64,000 nt of DNA from Mesorhizobium sp. Root552 (GTDB taxonomy: Bacteria > Pseudomonadota > Alphaproteobacteria > Rhizobiales > Rhizobiaceae). The stretch covers positions 223,050 through 287,049 of the forward strand of contig NZ_LMFV01000061.1 of assembly GCF_001427285.1 (NCBI RefSeq), in the 5' to 3' direction. This document shows positions 28,422 to 38,305 of the stretch, piece by piece; within the stretch, counting starts at the first letter, position 1, and the number at the start of each line of letters is the position of its first letter. The translations under genes were made by a program, and so were the position numbers. Below the pieces are notes generated by a model. That model searched no databases. It had not been told where the DNA came from and was given only the letters and a program-made list of their open reading frames with translations.

Positions 28422-31388
28422 TTATTTCCGCTTTGTCCGGAAAAGCTGGTCGAAACTCTTCCTGACCCCGGTCGACACGTCTTTCAAATGCGCTTCCAGC
28501 ACCGAAAAGTCCGGCAGGTCTGTCGCGGCCAGCAGAAGATCGGAAAGGCCAGGCGGCACATCGTTCCTGTCGAATGCGCCGGTCAGGCATAACCGCGTCA
28601 TCTGGGTCACGGCCAGATAAAACGCATAGGCATCGCCCAACTCCTGGCGCATCTGGCCATCGGCATAACCAGAAGAAAGATGCGCGAGAACATCGGCTGT
28701 TCCGGTGGTGCCCGGCGAACCGTCGAACTGGCCGGTTATGACAGCCACCTGTGCTATGAATTCCAGATCGATCAACCCGCCGGGGATCAGCTTGATGTCC
28801 CAGAGATCGCGCGGCGGTTTTTCCTCTTCGATAAGCTTGCGCATGTCGAAGGCCTCGCGGCGCACTTTCGCCGTGTCACGTGGCAAAGCCAGTATCGCGG
28901 CGACTTCGGCCCTGAGTTCGTCGCACAAACCCGGGTCCCCCGCAATCGGGCGGGCACGGCTAAGCGCCATCTGCTCCCAAGTCCATGCATCCTGACGCTG
29001 GTACTTGCGAAACGACTCGATATGCGTCGCCACGGGCCCTTTGTTGCCCGAAGGGCGCAAGCGAAGATCCAGTTCGTAGAGCACGCCTTCGGCCGTCGGC
29101 GCCGATACAGCCGCAATCAGCCGCTGGGTCATGCGGCTGTAGTAATGCGCTGGCGCCAGCGGCTTGTCGCCATCGGACTCGTCAGCATCCACTTCGTGGT
29201 CGTAAAGCAGTATGAGATCGACGTCGGATCCCGCTGTCAGCTCCTGGCTGCCCAGCTTGCCCATGCCCAGCAAAGCAACTTTTGCGCCCGCGACCCGGCC
29301 ATGGCGCGCCGCAAACTCTGCTGCAACCGCATCGAGCGCGGCACCAATGGTGAGATCGGCAAGATCCGAAAAGGCCCGCCCTGCCCGCCTTGCGTCGATA
29401 GATCTGGCCAATAGCCTGACACCGATCAGGAACTTCTGCTCCGAGGCAAAGATACGCAGACGGTCAAGCACATCCTCATAAGGGCGGTCACCATCGATGA
29501 AGGCGGCAAGCCGCGCGGCAAGATACTTGCGGTCAGGCAGTTCGCTCAGCAAAGCCGGATCGAGCAATCCATCGAAGACATGCGGACGGCGCGTAATCAC
29601 CGCCGCCAATCGAGGCGCTGCCCCCATGATTGTGGCAAGCAACTTCAGCAGGGCCGGATTGGATTGCAGCAGAGAGAAAAGCTGGATGCCGGCGGGAAGA
29701 CCCGCCAGGAACTCGTCGAAGCGCATCAAGGCTTCGTCGGCGCGCCGCGTCTTGCCGAAAGCCTCGAGCAGGGCCGGCGTCAGCTCAGTCAAGCGCTCAC
29801 GCGCCTCGGCCGAGCGGGTAACCCTGTAGCGCCCGAAATGCCATGCCCTGATAACGCGGCAAATGTCGCTTGGCCGCTGGAAACCGAGGTGATTCAGTGT
29901 CTGCAAGGTATCTGGATCATCGACATCGCCGGTGAATACCAAATTACCAATACCTGCCGAAAGCTCCGGCGCGGTTTCGAACAGCGCCGCGTAGTGGCGC
30001 TCCACCTGCTGCAGCGAGGCGCGAAATTCGGTCGAGAAAGCGTCGCTGTCAGCGTAACCAAGCATGTGAGCGATGCGCTCCAGGCCTTCGTCGTCTTCGG
30101 GGAGCATGTGCGTCTGTTCGTCGGCCACCATCTGGATGGCATGCTCGACGCGGCGCAGGAACCAATATTGCTGGGTAAGTGCATCGCGCGCATCCGCAGT
30201 GATCCAGTTGCGGTCCGCAAGTTTTGCAAGCATCGGAACTGTTTCACGGCCGCGCAATTCGGGAAAGCGCCCGCCAGCGATCAGTTGCTGTGTCTGCACG
30301 AAAAATTCGACCTCGCGGATACCGCCGCGCCCGAGTTTGACATTGTGACCCTTCACGGCGATCTCGCCGTGGCCTTTGTGCGCATGTATCTGGCGCTTGA
30401 TGGAGTGCACGTCGGCTATGGCTGCATAGTCCATGTACTTGCGCCAAATGTAGGGCTGCAGTTCCTTAAGGAGCGCCTCGCCCGCCTCCAGGTCTCCGGC
30501 GACGGGCCGCGCCTTGATCATCGCGGCGCGCTCCCAATTCTGGCCGCGGGCTTCATAGTAGTTCAGCGCCGCCTCAACCGGAATCGCCAGAGGAGTCGAA
30601 CCGGGGTCCGGCCGCAACCGCAGGTCAGTGCGGAACACATAGCCGTTTTCCGTCCGATCCTGGAGAATGCGCACCAGCCTGCGGGTCAATCGAGAAAATG
30701 TGTCGGTAGCTTCCATCGGATCGATGACTGCCGGCGCATCGGGGTCGAAAAACACGACTAGGTCTATGTCGGAAGAGAAATTCAGCTCATGCGCACCGAG
30801 CTTACCCATTCCGAGCAGGATCCAGCCGGATTTCAGCGATGGGTTCGCTGGGTCCACCAGTTCGAGTTTCCCTTGCCGATGTGCATCGACAAGCAGGAAA
30901 TTGACCGCAGCAGCGGTGCAACTATCGGCAAGGTCGCTCAGGCGGCGCACGGTCACGTCCGTGCTAACCAGCGCAGAGAGATCGGCCAGGGCAATGAGAA
31001 AGTGCGCTTCAGTCTTGAGCTGGCGCAGCCCCGTCATCAGGCCGGCTTCGTTTGCCCCTTCCGCACGCCAGGAAGCGGCGATCTCTTCAGCAATCGTATG
31101 CAGCCGCTCCTCGACCGACTGGTCAAAAAGAAAGTCGAGCATTTGCGGGCGCCGGCGGGCCAGATCGCGCAGGAACGGCGAAAGGTCGAAGGCAGCCAGA
31201 AGAAACCGGCGCGCGACACTATCGGCCCTCAGCAGTTGCGCAAGCCTCGAAAAACCCTCGTCATCGGCGATGGTCGCCAGTTCCGAGATTTCCTGTTCGG
31301 CGCGCTCGTTGTCGAGCGGTTTCAACTGCGCCACTGGCTGCAAGAGCCAATCTGCTTGGGCACGATCTGCTGCCATGCGTGACGCCAT
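28422..31388 (-). CDS. glnE: Bifunctional glutamine synthetase adenylyltransferase/adenylyl-removing enzyme
   Basis: The 988-aa protein has two nucleotidyltransferase domains, with NFSSDIDLVVFFDPD in the N-terminal half and TAGSDVDLILLYDHEVD in the C-terminal half, each followed by a helical regulatory domain. The N-terminal unit removes AMP from glutamine synthetase and the C-terminal unit adds it, under PII control. The length is normal. It starts 6 bp after the upstream histidine kinase gene, so it is the last gene of a minus-strand run from ccmI. ATG 31376 is an alternative start. Confidence 0.95.
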   Translation of the reverse strand: MASRMAADRAQADWLLQPVAQLKPLDNERAEQEISELATIADDEGFSRLAQLLRADSVARRFLLAAFDLSPFLRDLARRRPQMLDFLFDQSVEERLHTIAEEIAASWRAEGANEAGLMTGLRQLKTEAHFLIALADLSALVSTDVTVRRLSDLADSCTAAAVNFLLVDAHRQGKLELVDPANPSLKSGWILLGMGKLGAHELNFSSDIDLVVFFDPDAPAVIDPMEATDTFSRLTRRLVRILQDRTENGYVFRTDLRLRPDPGSTPLAIPVEAALNYYEARGQNWERAAMIKARPVAGDLEAGEALLKELQPYIWRKYMDYAAIADVHSIKRQIHAHKGHGEIAVKGHNVKLGRGGIREVEFFVQTQQLIAGGRFPELRGRETVPMLAKLADRNWITADARDALTQQYWFLRRVEHAIQMVADEQTHMLPEDDEGLERIAHMLGYADSDAFSTEFRASLQQVERHYAALFETAPELSAGIGNLVFTGDVDDPDTLQTLNHLGFQRPSDICRVIRAWHFGRYRVTRSAEARERLTELTPALLEAFGKTRRADEALMRFDEFLAGLPAGIQLFSLLQSNPALLKLLATIMGAAPRLAAVITRRPHVFDGLLDPALLSELPDRKYLAARLAAFIDGDRPYEDVLDRLRIFASEQKFLIGVRLLARSIDARRAGRAFSDLADLTIGAALDAVAAEFAARHGRVAGAKVALLGMGKLGSQELTAGSDVDLILLYDHEVDADESDGDKPLAPAHYYSRMTQRLIAAVSAPTAEGVLYELDLRLRPSGNKGPVATHIESFRKYQRQDAWTWEQMALSRARPIAGDPGLCDELRAEVAAILALPRDTAKVRREAFDMRKLIEEEKPPRDLWDIKLIPGGLIDLEFIAQVAVITGQFDGSPGTTGTADVLAHLSSGYADGQMRQELGDAYAFYLAVTQMTRLCLTGAFDRNDVPPGLSDLLLAATDLPDFSVLEAHLKDVSTGVRKSFDQLFRTKRK

Positions 31389-31394
31389 CGGAAA

Positions 31395-32846
31395 TCACGG
31401 CCTGTCTTGTTCGGGAAAACTCATCACGACCGATAATCCGGGATTGGCGGGCAAAAGATCAAGCCTCCCGCGATGAAATTTCATGATTGCCTTGGCAAGA
31501 CTCAGGCCCAACCCAGATCCGGGCTGTGACCGGCTTTTCTCCAGCCTTACGAAACGCTCCGTGGCACGCGCCCGATCCTCTTCGTTGGGTATGCCCTGTC
31601 CATTGTCGGTCACCACCAGCCGGATTTGCCCGTCAGCCCTTTCCAGCTTCACGAGAACCGCTGGCTTTTCACTGGCGTCGGTCGAATACTTGATGGCGTT
31701 GTCAACGATATTCGATAGGGCTTGGCCAATCAGTTCGCGATTGCCGTCAATCTCGATGCTCTCCATCGGCGCTGCTTCGAGTGTCACACCACCCTCTTCC
31801 GCCACCGGTTCATAGAGTTCCACAACATCGCGAATGGCCGCCGACAGATCGACTTTCGCCAGATTTTCCGACGAATAGCCGGCCTCAAGGCGGGAGATCA
31901 TCAAAATGGCATTGAATGTCTTGATGAGTTGGTCGGATTCAGAAATCGTCGCTTCAAGCGCTTCGCGGTAGTCAGTGATCTTGTGCTTGCCGGCAAGCGT
32001 CGCTTCTGCCCGATTTCGCAGCCGGGTCAGTGGTGTCTTCAGATCGTGCGCGATGTTGTCCGATACCTGTTTCAGCCCCTCGTTGAGCGTCGCGATCCTC
32101 GCCAGCATGGTGTTGAGATTCTGGGACAGGCGATCGAACTCGTCTCCGGCGCCTGTTACCGGCAACCTCCCACTCAAATCCCCACCCATGATGCGCTTGC
32201 TTGCGGATGAAACGCCGTCGATACGCTTCAACGCCGCTCGTCCGACAAAAAACCAGATCAGGATACCGCCAAGCCCCATCATGCCAAGGGCGAGCATCAA
32301 GGCCCTTCGCACCACATCACGGAAGCGCTGCGGTTCGCCAAGATCGCGGCCCACAAGCATGATCATCTGATTGGGAAGCGTGAGGACAACCGCAACCGCG
32401 TCGTGACCACGTCTGCTTTCCTCCTGGGTCTGGCTCTGGCTAGTCTCATTCCTCTGTCGGTCGAGTTCGCCTTCTCCATATCGGCGGTAGTAGAATGGCC
32501 GCGTCGTCCATCCCTCGTTGCCCAGCACGCCTGGCTCGAGACTCTGCACGTTTCCGGTCAGTATCTGGCCATTGGCATCGGCAATCAGATAGAGGTTGGC
32601 GCTTGGCTGGCGAGAACGCTGCTCCACGACGCGCACAAGGGTAGGCAAGCCGCCACGCTTGTAGGCTTGAGCAAGGCCCAGCACCTCATCGTTGATGGTT
32701 TCCTGCGTCTGCGTGATCAACATGCGCGCAGAGAGCGAGGTAATATAGAAAACCAGCAAGATCGCACAAAGAGCGAAAAGCAGGAGATAGAGCGCTGAAA
32801 GCCGCGCTGCCGTGGTTTTCATGATGGCCGGCATGGAAAGGGCCAT
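31395..32846 (-). CDS. Two-component sensor histidine kinase
   Basis: The 483-aa kinase has an N-terminal helix (LSALYLLLFALCAILLVFYI), a periplasmic region, a second helix (ALMLALGMMGLGGILIWFFV), a HAMP linker (SKRIMGGDLSGRLPV), HisKA (VSDNIAHDLKTPLTRLRNRAE) and HATPase (VTDNGQGIPNEED, GSGLGLSLAKAIM). It lies 6 bp after its response regulator and 6 bp before glnE. The signal is unknown. Confidence 0.93.
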   Translation of the reverse strand: MALSMPAIMKTTAARLSALYLLLFALCAILLVFYITSLSARMLITQTQETINDEVLGLAQAYKRGGLPTLVRVVEQRSRQPSANLYLIADANGQILTGNVQSLEPGVLGNEGWTTRPFYYRRYGEGELDRQRNETSQSQTQEESRRGHDAVAVVLTLPNQMIMLVGRDLGEPQRFRDVVRRALMLALGMMGLGGILIWFFVGRAALKRIDGVSSASKRIMGGDLSGRLPVTGAGDEFDRLSQNLNTMLARIATLNEGLKQVSDNIAHDLKTPLTRLRNRAEATLAGKHKITDYREALEATISESDQLIKTFNAILMISRLEAGYSSENLAKVDLSAAIRDVVELYEPVAEEGGVTLEAAPMESIEIDGNRELIGQALSNIVDNAIKYSTDASEKPAVLVKLERADGQIRLVVTDNGQGIPNEEDRARATERFVRLEKSRSQPGSGLGLSLAKAIMKFHRGRLDLLPANPGLSVVMSFPEQDRP

Positions 32847-32852
32847 GCGGCG

Positions 32853-33527
32853 TCAGCCGTGCTTCAGCATATATCCGGCGCCCCGAATGGTGTGCAGGAT
32901 CGGCTTGTCGAAGCCTTTCTCAATCTTGCTACGCAAGCGAGAGACGTGAACGTCGATGACGTTGGTCTGCGGGTCGAAATGGTAGTCCCAGACGTTTTCG
33001 AGCAACATGGTGCGCGTCACCACCTGCCCGGCATGGCGCATAAGATATTCGAGCAAGCGGAACTCGCGCGGCTGCAGCGTGATTTCCTGGCTCGCGCGCT
33101 TCACGGAATGGGACAGCCGGTCAAGCTCAAGATCACCCACACGGTAAACTGTCTCGCTTTCCCTCGCCCCGGCGCGACGGTTCAGCACCTCCACGCGCGC
33201 AAGCAATTCGGTAAATGCGTAGGGCTTGGTAAGATAGTCGTCGCCGCCGGCCCGCAAACCTGTCACCCGATCATCCACCTCGCCAAGAGCCGAGAGGATC
33301 AACACCGGCGTGGTGTTGCCGCGGGAGCGAAGCGCTGCAATCACTGAAAGCCCATCACGCCTTGGCATCATGCGGTCGACCACCATGACGTCATAGTCGC
33401 CGGAATCGGCCAGCGCGAAGCCTGTTTCCCCATCGCCGGCCACATGTGCGGTATGCCCTGCTTCGGAAAAAGCCTTCTGAAGGTAATCCGCGGCCTCACG
33501 ATCATCTTCAATGACGAGAATCTTCAT
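32853..33527 (-). CDS. OmpR/PhoB-family response regulator
   Basis: The 224-aa protein has a receiver domain (MKILVIEDDREAADYLQKA, phospho-Asp in MVVDRMMPRRDG, Lys in YLTKPYAF) and a winged-helix C-terminus (EFRLLEYLMRHAGQVVTRTM, RSKIEKGFDKPILHTIRGAG). ATG 33527 begins the canonical receiver; the frame is open upstream to 33569. It is co-oriented with the kinase 6 bp downstream and lies 3' of degP, as in other rhizobia. Confidence 0.93.
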   Translation of the reverse strand: MKILVIEDDREAADYLQKAFSEAGHTAHVAGDGETGFALADSGDYDVMVVDRMMPRRDGLSVIAALRSRGNTTPVLILSALGEVDDRVTGLRAGGDDYLTKPYAFTELLARVEVLNRRAGARESETVYRVGDLELDRLSHSVKRASQEITLQPREFRLLEYLMRHAGQVVTRTMLLENVWDYHFDPQTNVIDVHVSRLRSKIEKGFDKPILHTIRGAGYMLKHG

Positions 33528-33592
33528 TGGATCATTATACGCGATTTCTGCTGGTCGAGTGGACGGCATGTTGCGCGGATCCTCATGTCAGC

Positions 33593-33621
33593 GCGGCAGC
33601 GGACATCTGGTCCGCTGCCGC
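33593..33621 (-). terminator. Long GC-rich hairpin between degP and the response regulator
   Basis: A perfect 12-bp stem (33593-33604 with 33610-33621) has a 5-base loop, 96 bp after the degP stop. It has no T run, so it may be a Rho-dependent or processing element rather than a classical terminator. Confidence 0.45.
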
Positions 33622-33716
33622 CGGCACCGAAAGGCGAAAGACTGACTGGAGGCTTCGGTGCCGCTCTTTGCATGGAAATTCGGGGCACGACAGATCCACG
33701 CTCAGGAACGAACCGT

Positions 33717-35255
33717 TCAGCCCTTGTCGAGGGGCAATGCGACGAAGCGGTTGCTGTCGTTGCGGCTTATCTGGACAAGAACCGATTTCCTGCCGGCCTT
33801 TTCGGCCTGCGCCATCGCATCGGTGACATCCTTGGCGCTGCCGACTTCTTCGGAATTCACCGCCGTGATGATGTCGCCAGCCTGAATGCCACGGTCTGCC
33901 GCATCGCTATCAGGATCGACGTCCGTCACGACAAGCCCCTTGCCGTCATCAGACCGGGTCACTGTCAAGCCAAGATCGGCAAGCGAATCCGTTGGCGTGG
34001 CAGGTGCGGACTGATCGTCCGCCGAGGCCTGCTTTTCAGCCTTCGGCAGTTCGCCAAGATTGACCTTTATGGTTTCAGACTTGCCGTCGCGCCAAACCGT
34101 GACATCAACCGATTTTCCGGGCGTGTATCCGGCAACCAGCCTTGCGAGTTCCCTTGTCGAATCGACGTTCTTTCCATCCACCTGGGTAATCACGTCGCCT
34201 GCCACAATTCCCGCCTTCTTAGCCGGGCCGTCATCTTGCGAGTTGGAAACGAGAGCACCCTTGTCGGAAGGCAGGCCAAGAGACTCGGCTATATCCTTGC
34301 CCACCGGCTGGATTTCCACGCCAAGCCAGCCACGGGCTACCGAGCCATCCTTCATCAAGTCCTGTACAACCTGCTTGGCCGTGGAAGCCGGGATCGCAAA
34401 GGCGATACCAACGTTACCGCCGGACGGCGAGAAGATCGCGGTGTTGATACCCACAACCCGACCGTTGAGGTCGAATGCCGGGCCACCGGAGTTGCCGCGG
34501 TTCACTGCAGCGTCGATCTGGATGAAGTCATCGTATGGACCGGCACCGATGTCGCGGCCACGCGCCGAAATGATGCCTGCCGTCACGGTTCCACCGAGAC
34601 CGAAAGGATTGCCAACGGCAACCACCCAATCGCCAACGCGAACCGAGGCGTCGTCGGCAAAATCGACATAGGTGAACTTGTCGCCGCTATCGACCTTGAG
34701 AACAGCGAGGTCGGTGCGCGGATCGGTTCCGATCAGCTTGGCGTCAAGTTCCTTGCCGTCATTGGTCACGACTGTGAATGCGGTGCCTTCATCGACGACG
34801 TGATTGTTCGTCACGAGATACCCGTCTTCAGAAATGAAGAAGCCGGAACCCTGTGCAACCGGCCGGGGTTTGCCGTTGTTGCCACGGCGGTCAAAGCGGC
34901 GCGGGTGGTCATTCTGGTCACCGAAACCGCGGAACTCCTTGAAGAAACGGCGCATCGGATGATCGGGCGGAAGATTGTCGAAGCCATCCGGGCCGAATGA
35001 AAACCCCGAGCCATCGTCAGCCGCGGGCTGGATCTTTGCCTTCACGCGCACGCTGACCACAGCGGGGGAGACATTGGCCACGACATCGGCGAAGCTTGGA
35101 ACCTGCGGTGCCTGGACACGGACGGCATCTGCCAGGACCGGCACTGTTCCGGCGGTTACAGCACCGAAGCCAACGGCGCCGGCGATTGCCAGCGATGCGA
35201 CAGCGGCAGCCAGACCCTTGCGGCTGCGGGAGAAGATTTTGGGAGCGCTAGACAT
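33717..35255 (-). CDS. degP: DegP/HtrA-family periplasmic serine protease
   Basis: The 512-aa protease has a signal segment (GLAAAVASLAIAGAVGFGAV), a trypsin-like domain with triad His in VTNNHVVDEG, Asp in DPRTDLAVLKV and Ser in RGNSGGPAFDL, and two PDZ domains (GWLGVEIQPVGKDIAESLGL; GIQAGDIITAVNSEEVG). It degrades or refolds misfolded envelope proteins. ATG 35255 has AGAGGA ten bases upstream. It lies between the ccm genes and a two-component pair, consistent with envelope stress control. Confidence 0.95.
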   Translation of the reverse strand: MSSAPKIFSRSRKGLAAAVASLAIAGAVGFGAVTAGTVPVLADAVRVQAPQVPSFADVVANVSPAVVSVRVKAKIQPAADDGSGFSFGPDGFDNLPPDHPMRRFFKEFRGFGDQNDHPRRFDRRGNNGKPRPVAQGSGFFISEDGYLVTNNHVVDEGTAFTVVTNDGKELDAKLIGTDPRTDLAVLKVDSGDKFTYVDFADDASVRVGDWVVAVGNPFGLGGTVTAGIISARGRDIGAGPYDDFIQIDAAVNRGNSGGPAFDLNGRVVGINTAIFSPSGGNVGIAFAIPASTAKQVVQDLMKDGSVARGWLGVEIQPVGKDIAESLGLPSDKGALVSNSQDDGPAKKAGIVAGDVITQVDGKNVDSTRELARLVAGYTPGKSVDVTVWRDGKSETIKVNLGELPKAEKQASADDQSAPATPTDSLADLGLTVTRSDDGKGLVVTDVDPDSDAADRGIQAGDIITAVNSEEVGSAKDVTDAMAQAEKAGRKSVLVQISRNDSNRFVALPLDKG

Positions 35256-35388
35256 GGATTTCGATCCTCTTTGCAAGAGATGCGCGACGCATCCTCCGAA
35301 AGAGAGATAGAGCCCGCTACATTACGGCGCCATTTCCGGTGCATGAAACTTTGGTAATGTGCGAGAGCGCGCAGTGACGTGGCTGAAG

Positions 35389-35853
35389 TCAGTTGCGGTT
35401 CAGGACGTCGTCAAGTGCGTCCTGTTCTTCCTTGCTTAGCCTCGCTGCCTCCACAGGCTGCCTCCTTCTGGACGCGGCGTAGACAAAGACGGCGCCGCCC
35501 AGCAGCAAAAGGAAAGGTGCGCCCCACAGCAGCGCATTGCGCAGATCGAAGCGCGGCTTCAGCAGCACGAACTCGCCGTAACGCGAGACAATGTAGTCCA
35601 TCACCTGTTCGTCGGTATCGCCCGCTGCGAGGCGTTCGCGAACAAGAATGCGTAGGTCGCGGGCAAGATCGGCATCCGAGGCATCGATCGACTGGTTCTG
35701 GCAGACCAGGCAGCGCAACCCTTCGGAGAGCGACCGCGCCCGCGCCTCCAGAGCAGGGTCTTTCAGCATCTCGTCCGGCGTTACCGCCTGCACGTGAGAT
35801 GAGACCAGCAGCGCTAGTCCGAGCCAAAGGCCTGCAAGTGCCAGCCTGCGCAT
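35389..35853 (-). CDS. ccmH: Cytochrome c maturation protein CcmH (CycL)
   Basis: The 154-aa protein has a signal anchor (LALAGLWLGLALLVSS), the redox motif LRCLVCQNQSI (CxxC) and a C-terminal membrane helix (LLWGAPFLLLLGGAVFVYA). CcmH reduces apocytochrome c CxxCH cysteines and works with CcmF in haem ligation. ATG 35853 overlaps the ccmF stop codon, implying translational coupling. Longer upstream starts would lie inside ccmF. Confidence 0.93.
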   Translation of the reverse strand: MRRLALAGLWLGLALLVSSHVQAVTPDEMLKDPALEARARSLSEGLRCLVCQNQSIDASDADLARDLRILVRERLAAGDTDEQVMDYIVSRYGEFVLLKPRFDLRNALLWGAPFLLLLGGAVFVYAASRRRQPVEAARLSKEEQDALDDVLNRN

Positions 35854-37844
35854 CAGGCCGCATCCGTTGCGGGTGCCGCGCCAACCGGTTTGCGCCGGCG
35901 CGACGGGGCACCCACCCTCAGCCGCCGATCCATCAGCGACATCGCACCGCCCGCCATCATCACAAGTCCGCCGCCCCAGATCAGCGTGACGAAGGGCTTC
36001 CACCATAGGCGAACCACGAGTGAGCCATCGTCCCCATCGTCACCGATCGAAACATAGAGTTGGCTGAAACCTATCGTCTTGATGCCGGCTTCGGTCGTTG
36101 TCGTCTGCCGCACCGGATAGAGCCGCTTGGCCGAGTAGATTTCGCCGACTACGGAATTGGCCGAGTTGAGCAGGGAGAAGTGCGCCCGCTCCTCGTCGAA
36201 ATTCGGGCCCTTGTATCCGGCAAGACCATCGAAGCGCACCAGCCTGCCGGACACGTCAACCGTTTGGCCAGGCTTCATCGTCAAGATGTGTTCCGTGCCA
36301 AAGAAAATCGTGCCCACCAGGCCCAGCACGGTAAAACCCAGCCCCAGATGAGCGAGTGCGGTGCCAAAGACCGAACGCGGCAGGCCGGCAAGACGCCGCA
36401 CCATTACGGCAGGCGCCACATTGCCGATGCCCGCCTTGATTGCGAGATCGGTCAATGCGCCGAAAACCAGCCAGGCAGCCAACCCCGTGCCAAAGGCCGC
36501 CAGCACGGAGGAGCCATCGATCAGGAAGCCCGTGACGAGCGCCACCAAAAGCGACGCTCCAAAAGCGAAAACCAGGCGCTGCGACACCGCCCAGATATCG
36601 CCGCGCTTCCAGGCCAGCAGCGGCCCAAACGGAACGATCAGCAAAAGCGGGATCATCAGCGGCACGAAAGTCAGGTCGAAGAACGGTGCGCCGACCGAAA
36701 TCTTGTCGCCTGATACAGCCTCGATGAACAACGGGTAGAGCGTGCCGATGAAAACGGTGGCGGTCGCCGTGGTCAGGAAAAGATTGTTGAGAACCAACGC
36801 CCCTTCTCGCGAGATTGGCTGGAACAGCCCGCCTTGCGTCAGCGACGAGGCGCGCAGTGCAAACAGCGCCAGCGAGCCGCCGATGAACAACAACAATATG
36901 CCGAGGATGAAGACGCCACGAGCCGGATCCGTGGCAAAGGCGTGAACGGAGGTGAGCACACCGGACCGCACCAGGAAGGTCCCGAGCAGTGACAGCGAAA
37001 ACGTCAGGATCGCCAGAAGCAGCGTCCAAATCTTCAACGCCGACCGCTTCTCCATGACGATTGCCGAGTGCAGCAGCGCCGTGCCGGCCAGCCAGGGCAT
37101 GAACGAGGCGTTTTCGACCGGGTCCCAGAACCAGAAACCTCCCCATCCAAGCTCGTAGTAAGCCCAGTACGATCCCATGGCGATGCCGCCCGTCAGGAAC
37201 ACCCATGCGACCAGCGTCCACGGTCGCACCCAGCGCGCCCAGGCGGCATCTATCCGCCCTTCGATCAAGGCCGCGACGGAGAAAGCAAAGCAGATCGAAA
37301 AGCCGACATAGCCCAGATAGAGCAGCGGCGGATGAACGGCGAGGCCGATATCCTGCAACACCGGATTCAGGTCGCGCCCCTCAATCGGCGCAGGCGAAAT
37401 CCGCATGAACGGGTTCGAGGTGATCAGAATAAACAGAAAGAACGCGGTCCCGACAGCGCCTTGCACGGCCAGCACGTTGGCCTTGAGCGTCGGCGGCAGG
37501 TTGCTGCCAAACAGCGCGACGAGCCCACCGAAAAAGGTCAGGATCAGCACCCAGAGCAACATCGAGCCTTCGTGATTGCCCCACACACCGGTGATCTTGA
37601 ACAAGAATGGTTGCAGCGAGTGCGAATTCTCCCAGACAGTCTGCACCGAGAAATCCGAGCGTGCATAGGCGATCATCAGCACGACGAACGAAAGTGCGGT
37701 AAGGGCAAAGCCGGTAAGGGCAACAGGCCCCGCGACCGCCATCATCCGTTCATTGTGGATGCGCGCGCCAATCAAGGGCACCGTTGTCTGCACGAGCGCC
37801 AAGGCCAGCGCGAGAACAAGCGAGAAATGGCCAATTTCAACCAC
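35853..37844 (-). CDS. ccmF: Haem lyase subunit CcmF (CycK)
   Basis: The 663-aa polytopic membrane protein carries the WWD-type haem-handling motif (GWGGFWFWDPVENASFMPW), conserved periplasmic HNs and about 14 helices. It attaches haem from holo-CcmE to apocytochrome c. The length fits the family. It overlaps ccmH by 1 bp (shared ATGA) and follows ccmE by 14 bp. Confidence 0.95.
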   Translation of the reverse strand: MVEIGHFSLVLALALALVQTTVPLIGARIHNERMMAVAGPVALTGFALTALSFVVLMIAYARSDFSVQTVWENSHSLQPFLFKITGVWGNHEGSMLLWVLILTFFGGLVALFGSNLPPTLKANVLAVQGAVGTAFFLFILITSNPFMRISPAPIEGRDLNPVLQDIGLAVHPPLLYLGYVGFSICFAFSVAALIEGRIDAAWARWVRPWTLVAWVFLTGGIAMGSYWAYYELGWGGFWFWDPVENASFMPWLAGTALLHSAIVMEKRSALKIWTLLLAILTFSLSLLGTFLVRSGVLTSVHAFATDPARGVFILGILLLFIGGSLALFALRASSLTQGGLFQPISREGALVLNNLFLTTATATVFIGTLYPLFIEAVSGDKISVGAPFFDLTFVPLMIPLLLIVPFGPLLAWKRGDIWAVSQRLVFAFGASLLVALVTGFLIDGSSVLAAFGTGLAAWLVFGALTDLAIKAGIGNVAPAVMVRRLAGLPRSVFGTALAHLGLGFTVLGLVGTIFFGTEHILTMKPGQTVDVSGRLVRFDGLAGYKGPNFDEERAHFSLLNSANSVVGEIYSAKRLYPVRQTTTTEAGIKTIGFSQLYVSIGDDGDDGSLVVRLWWKPFVTLIWGGGLVMMAGGAMSLMDRRLRVGAPSRRRKPVGAAPATDAA

Positions 37845-37858
37845 GGCGAGACCACCCG

Positions 37859-38302
37859 CTATTCATTCGTGCTCTCCTGCCAAATGCCCTTGGCCTTCAT
37901 GCTGTCCGCGACTTCCTTGGGCATATAGTTCTCGTCGTGCTTGGCCAGCACGCTGTCGGCAACGAAGGTGCCATCCGTTCCGAAAGAACCTTCTGTGATC
38001 ACACCCTGCTCCTCGCGGAAAAGGTCAGGCAAAATGCCGGTATAGGTCACCTTTACGGACTTCTCGGTATCGGTCACCGCAAAGGCGACCGTCGTGCCCT
38101 GCCCTCGCTGGATCGTGCCTTTTTCGACAAGGCCGCCAAGGCGGATACGTTGCCCCGGCTGAAGACTAGCTGTCGCCAGGTCGCCGGGCATATAGAAGTA
38201 CGATGCCTTCTGGCCAAGCGCGTAGAATGTCAGGCCCGTCGCTGCACCGAGAAATGCGAGGCCGCCAACAATCACCGACAGTCTCTTCTGCTTGCGTGTC
38301 AT
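37859..38302 (-). CDS. ccmE: Haem chaperone CcmE (CycJ)
   Basis: The 147-aa protein has an N-terminal anchor (RLSVIVGGLAFLGAATGLTFYAL), an OB-like domain (RIRLGGLVEKGTIQRGQGTT) and the covalent haem-binding His in LAKHDENYMPKEV (HxxxY). It carries haem from CcmC to CcmF. It lies 3 bp after ccmI. Confidence 0.95.
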   Translation of the reverse strand: MTRKQKRLSVIVGGLAFLGAATGLTFYALGQKASYFYMPGDLATASLQPGQRIRLGGLVEKGTIQRGQGTTVAFAVTDTEKSVKVTYTGILPDLFREEQGVITEGSFGTDGTFVADSVLAKHDENYMPKEVADSMKAKGIWQESTNE

Positions 38303-38305
38303 CGC

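Noticed and set aside
33444..35000. 518-codon plus-strand open frame
   Set aside because: Antisense of degP, whose catalytic triad and PDZ domains are intact.
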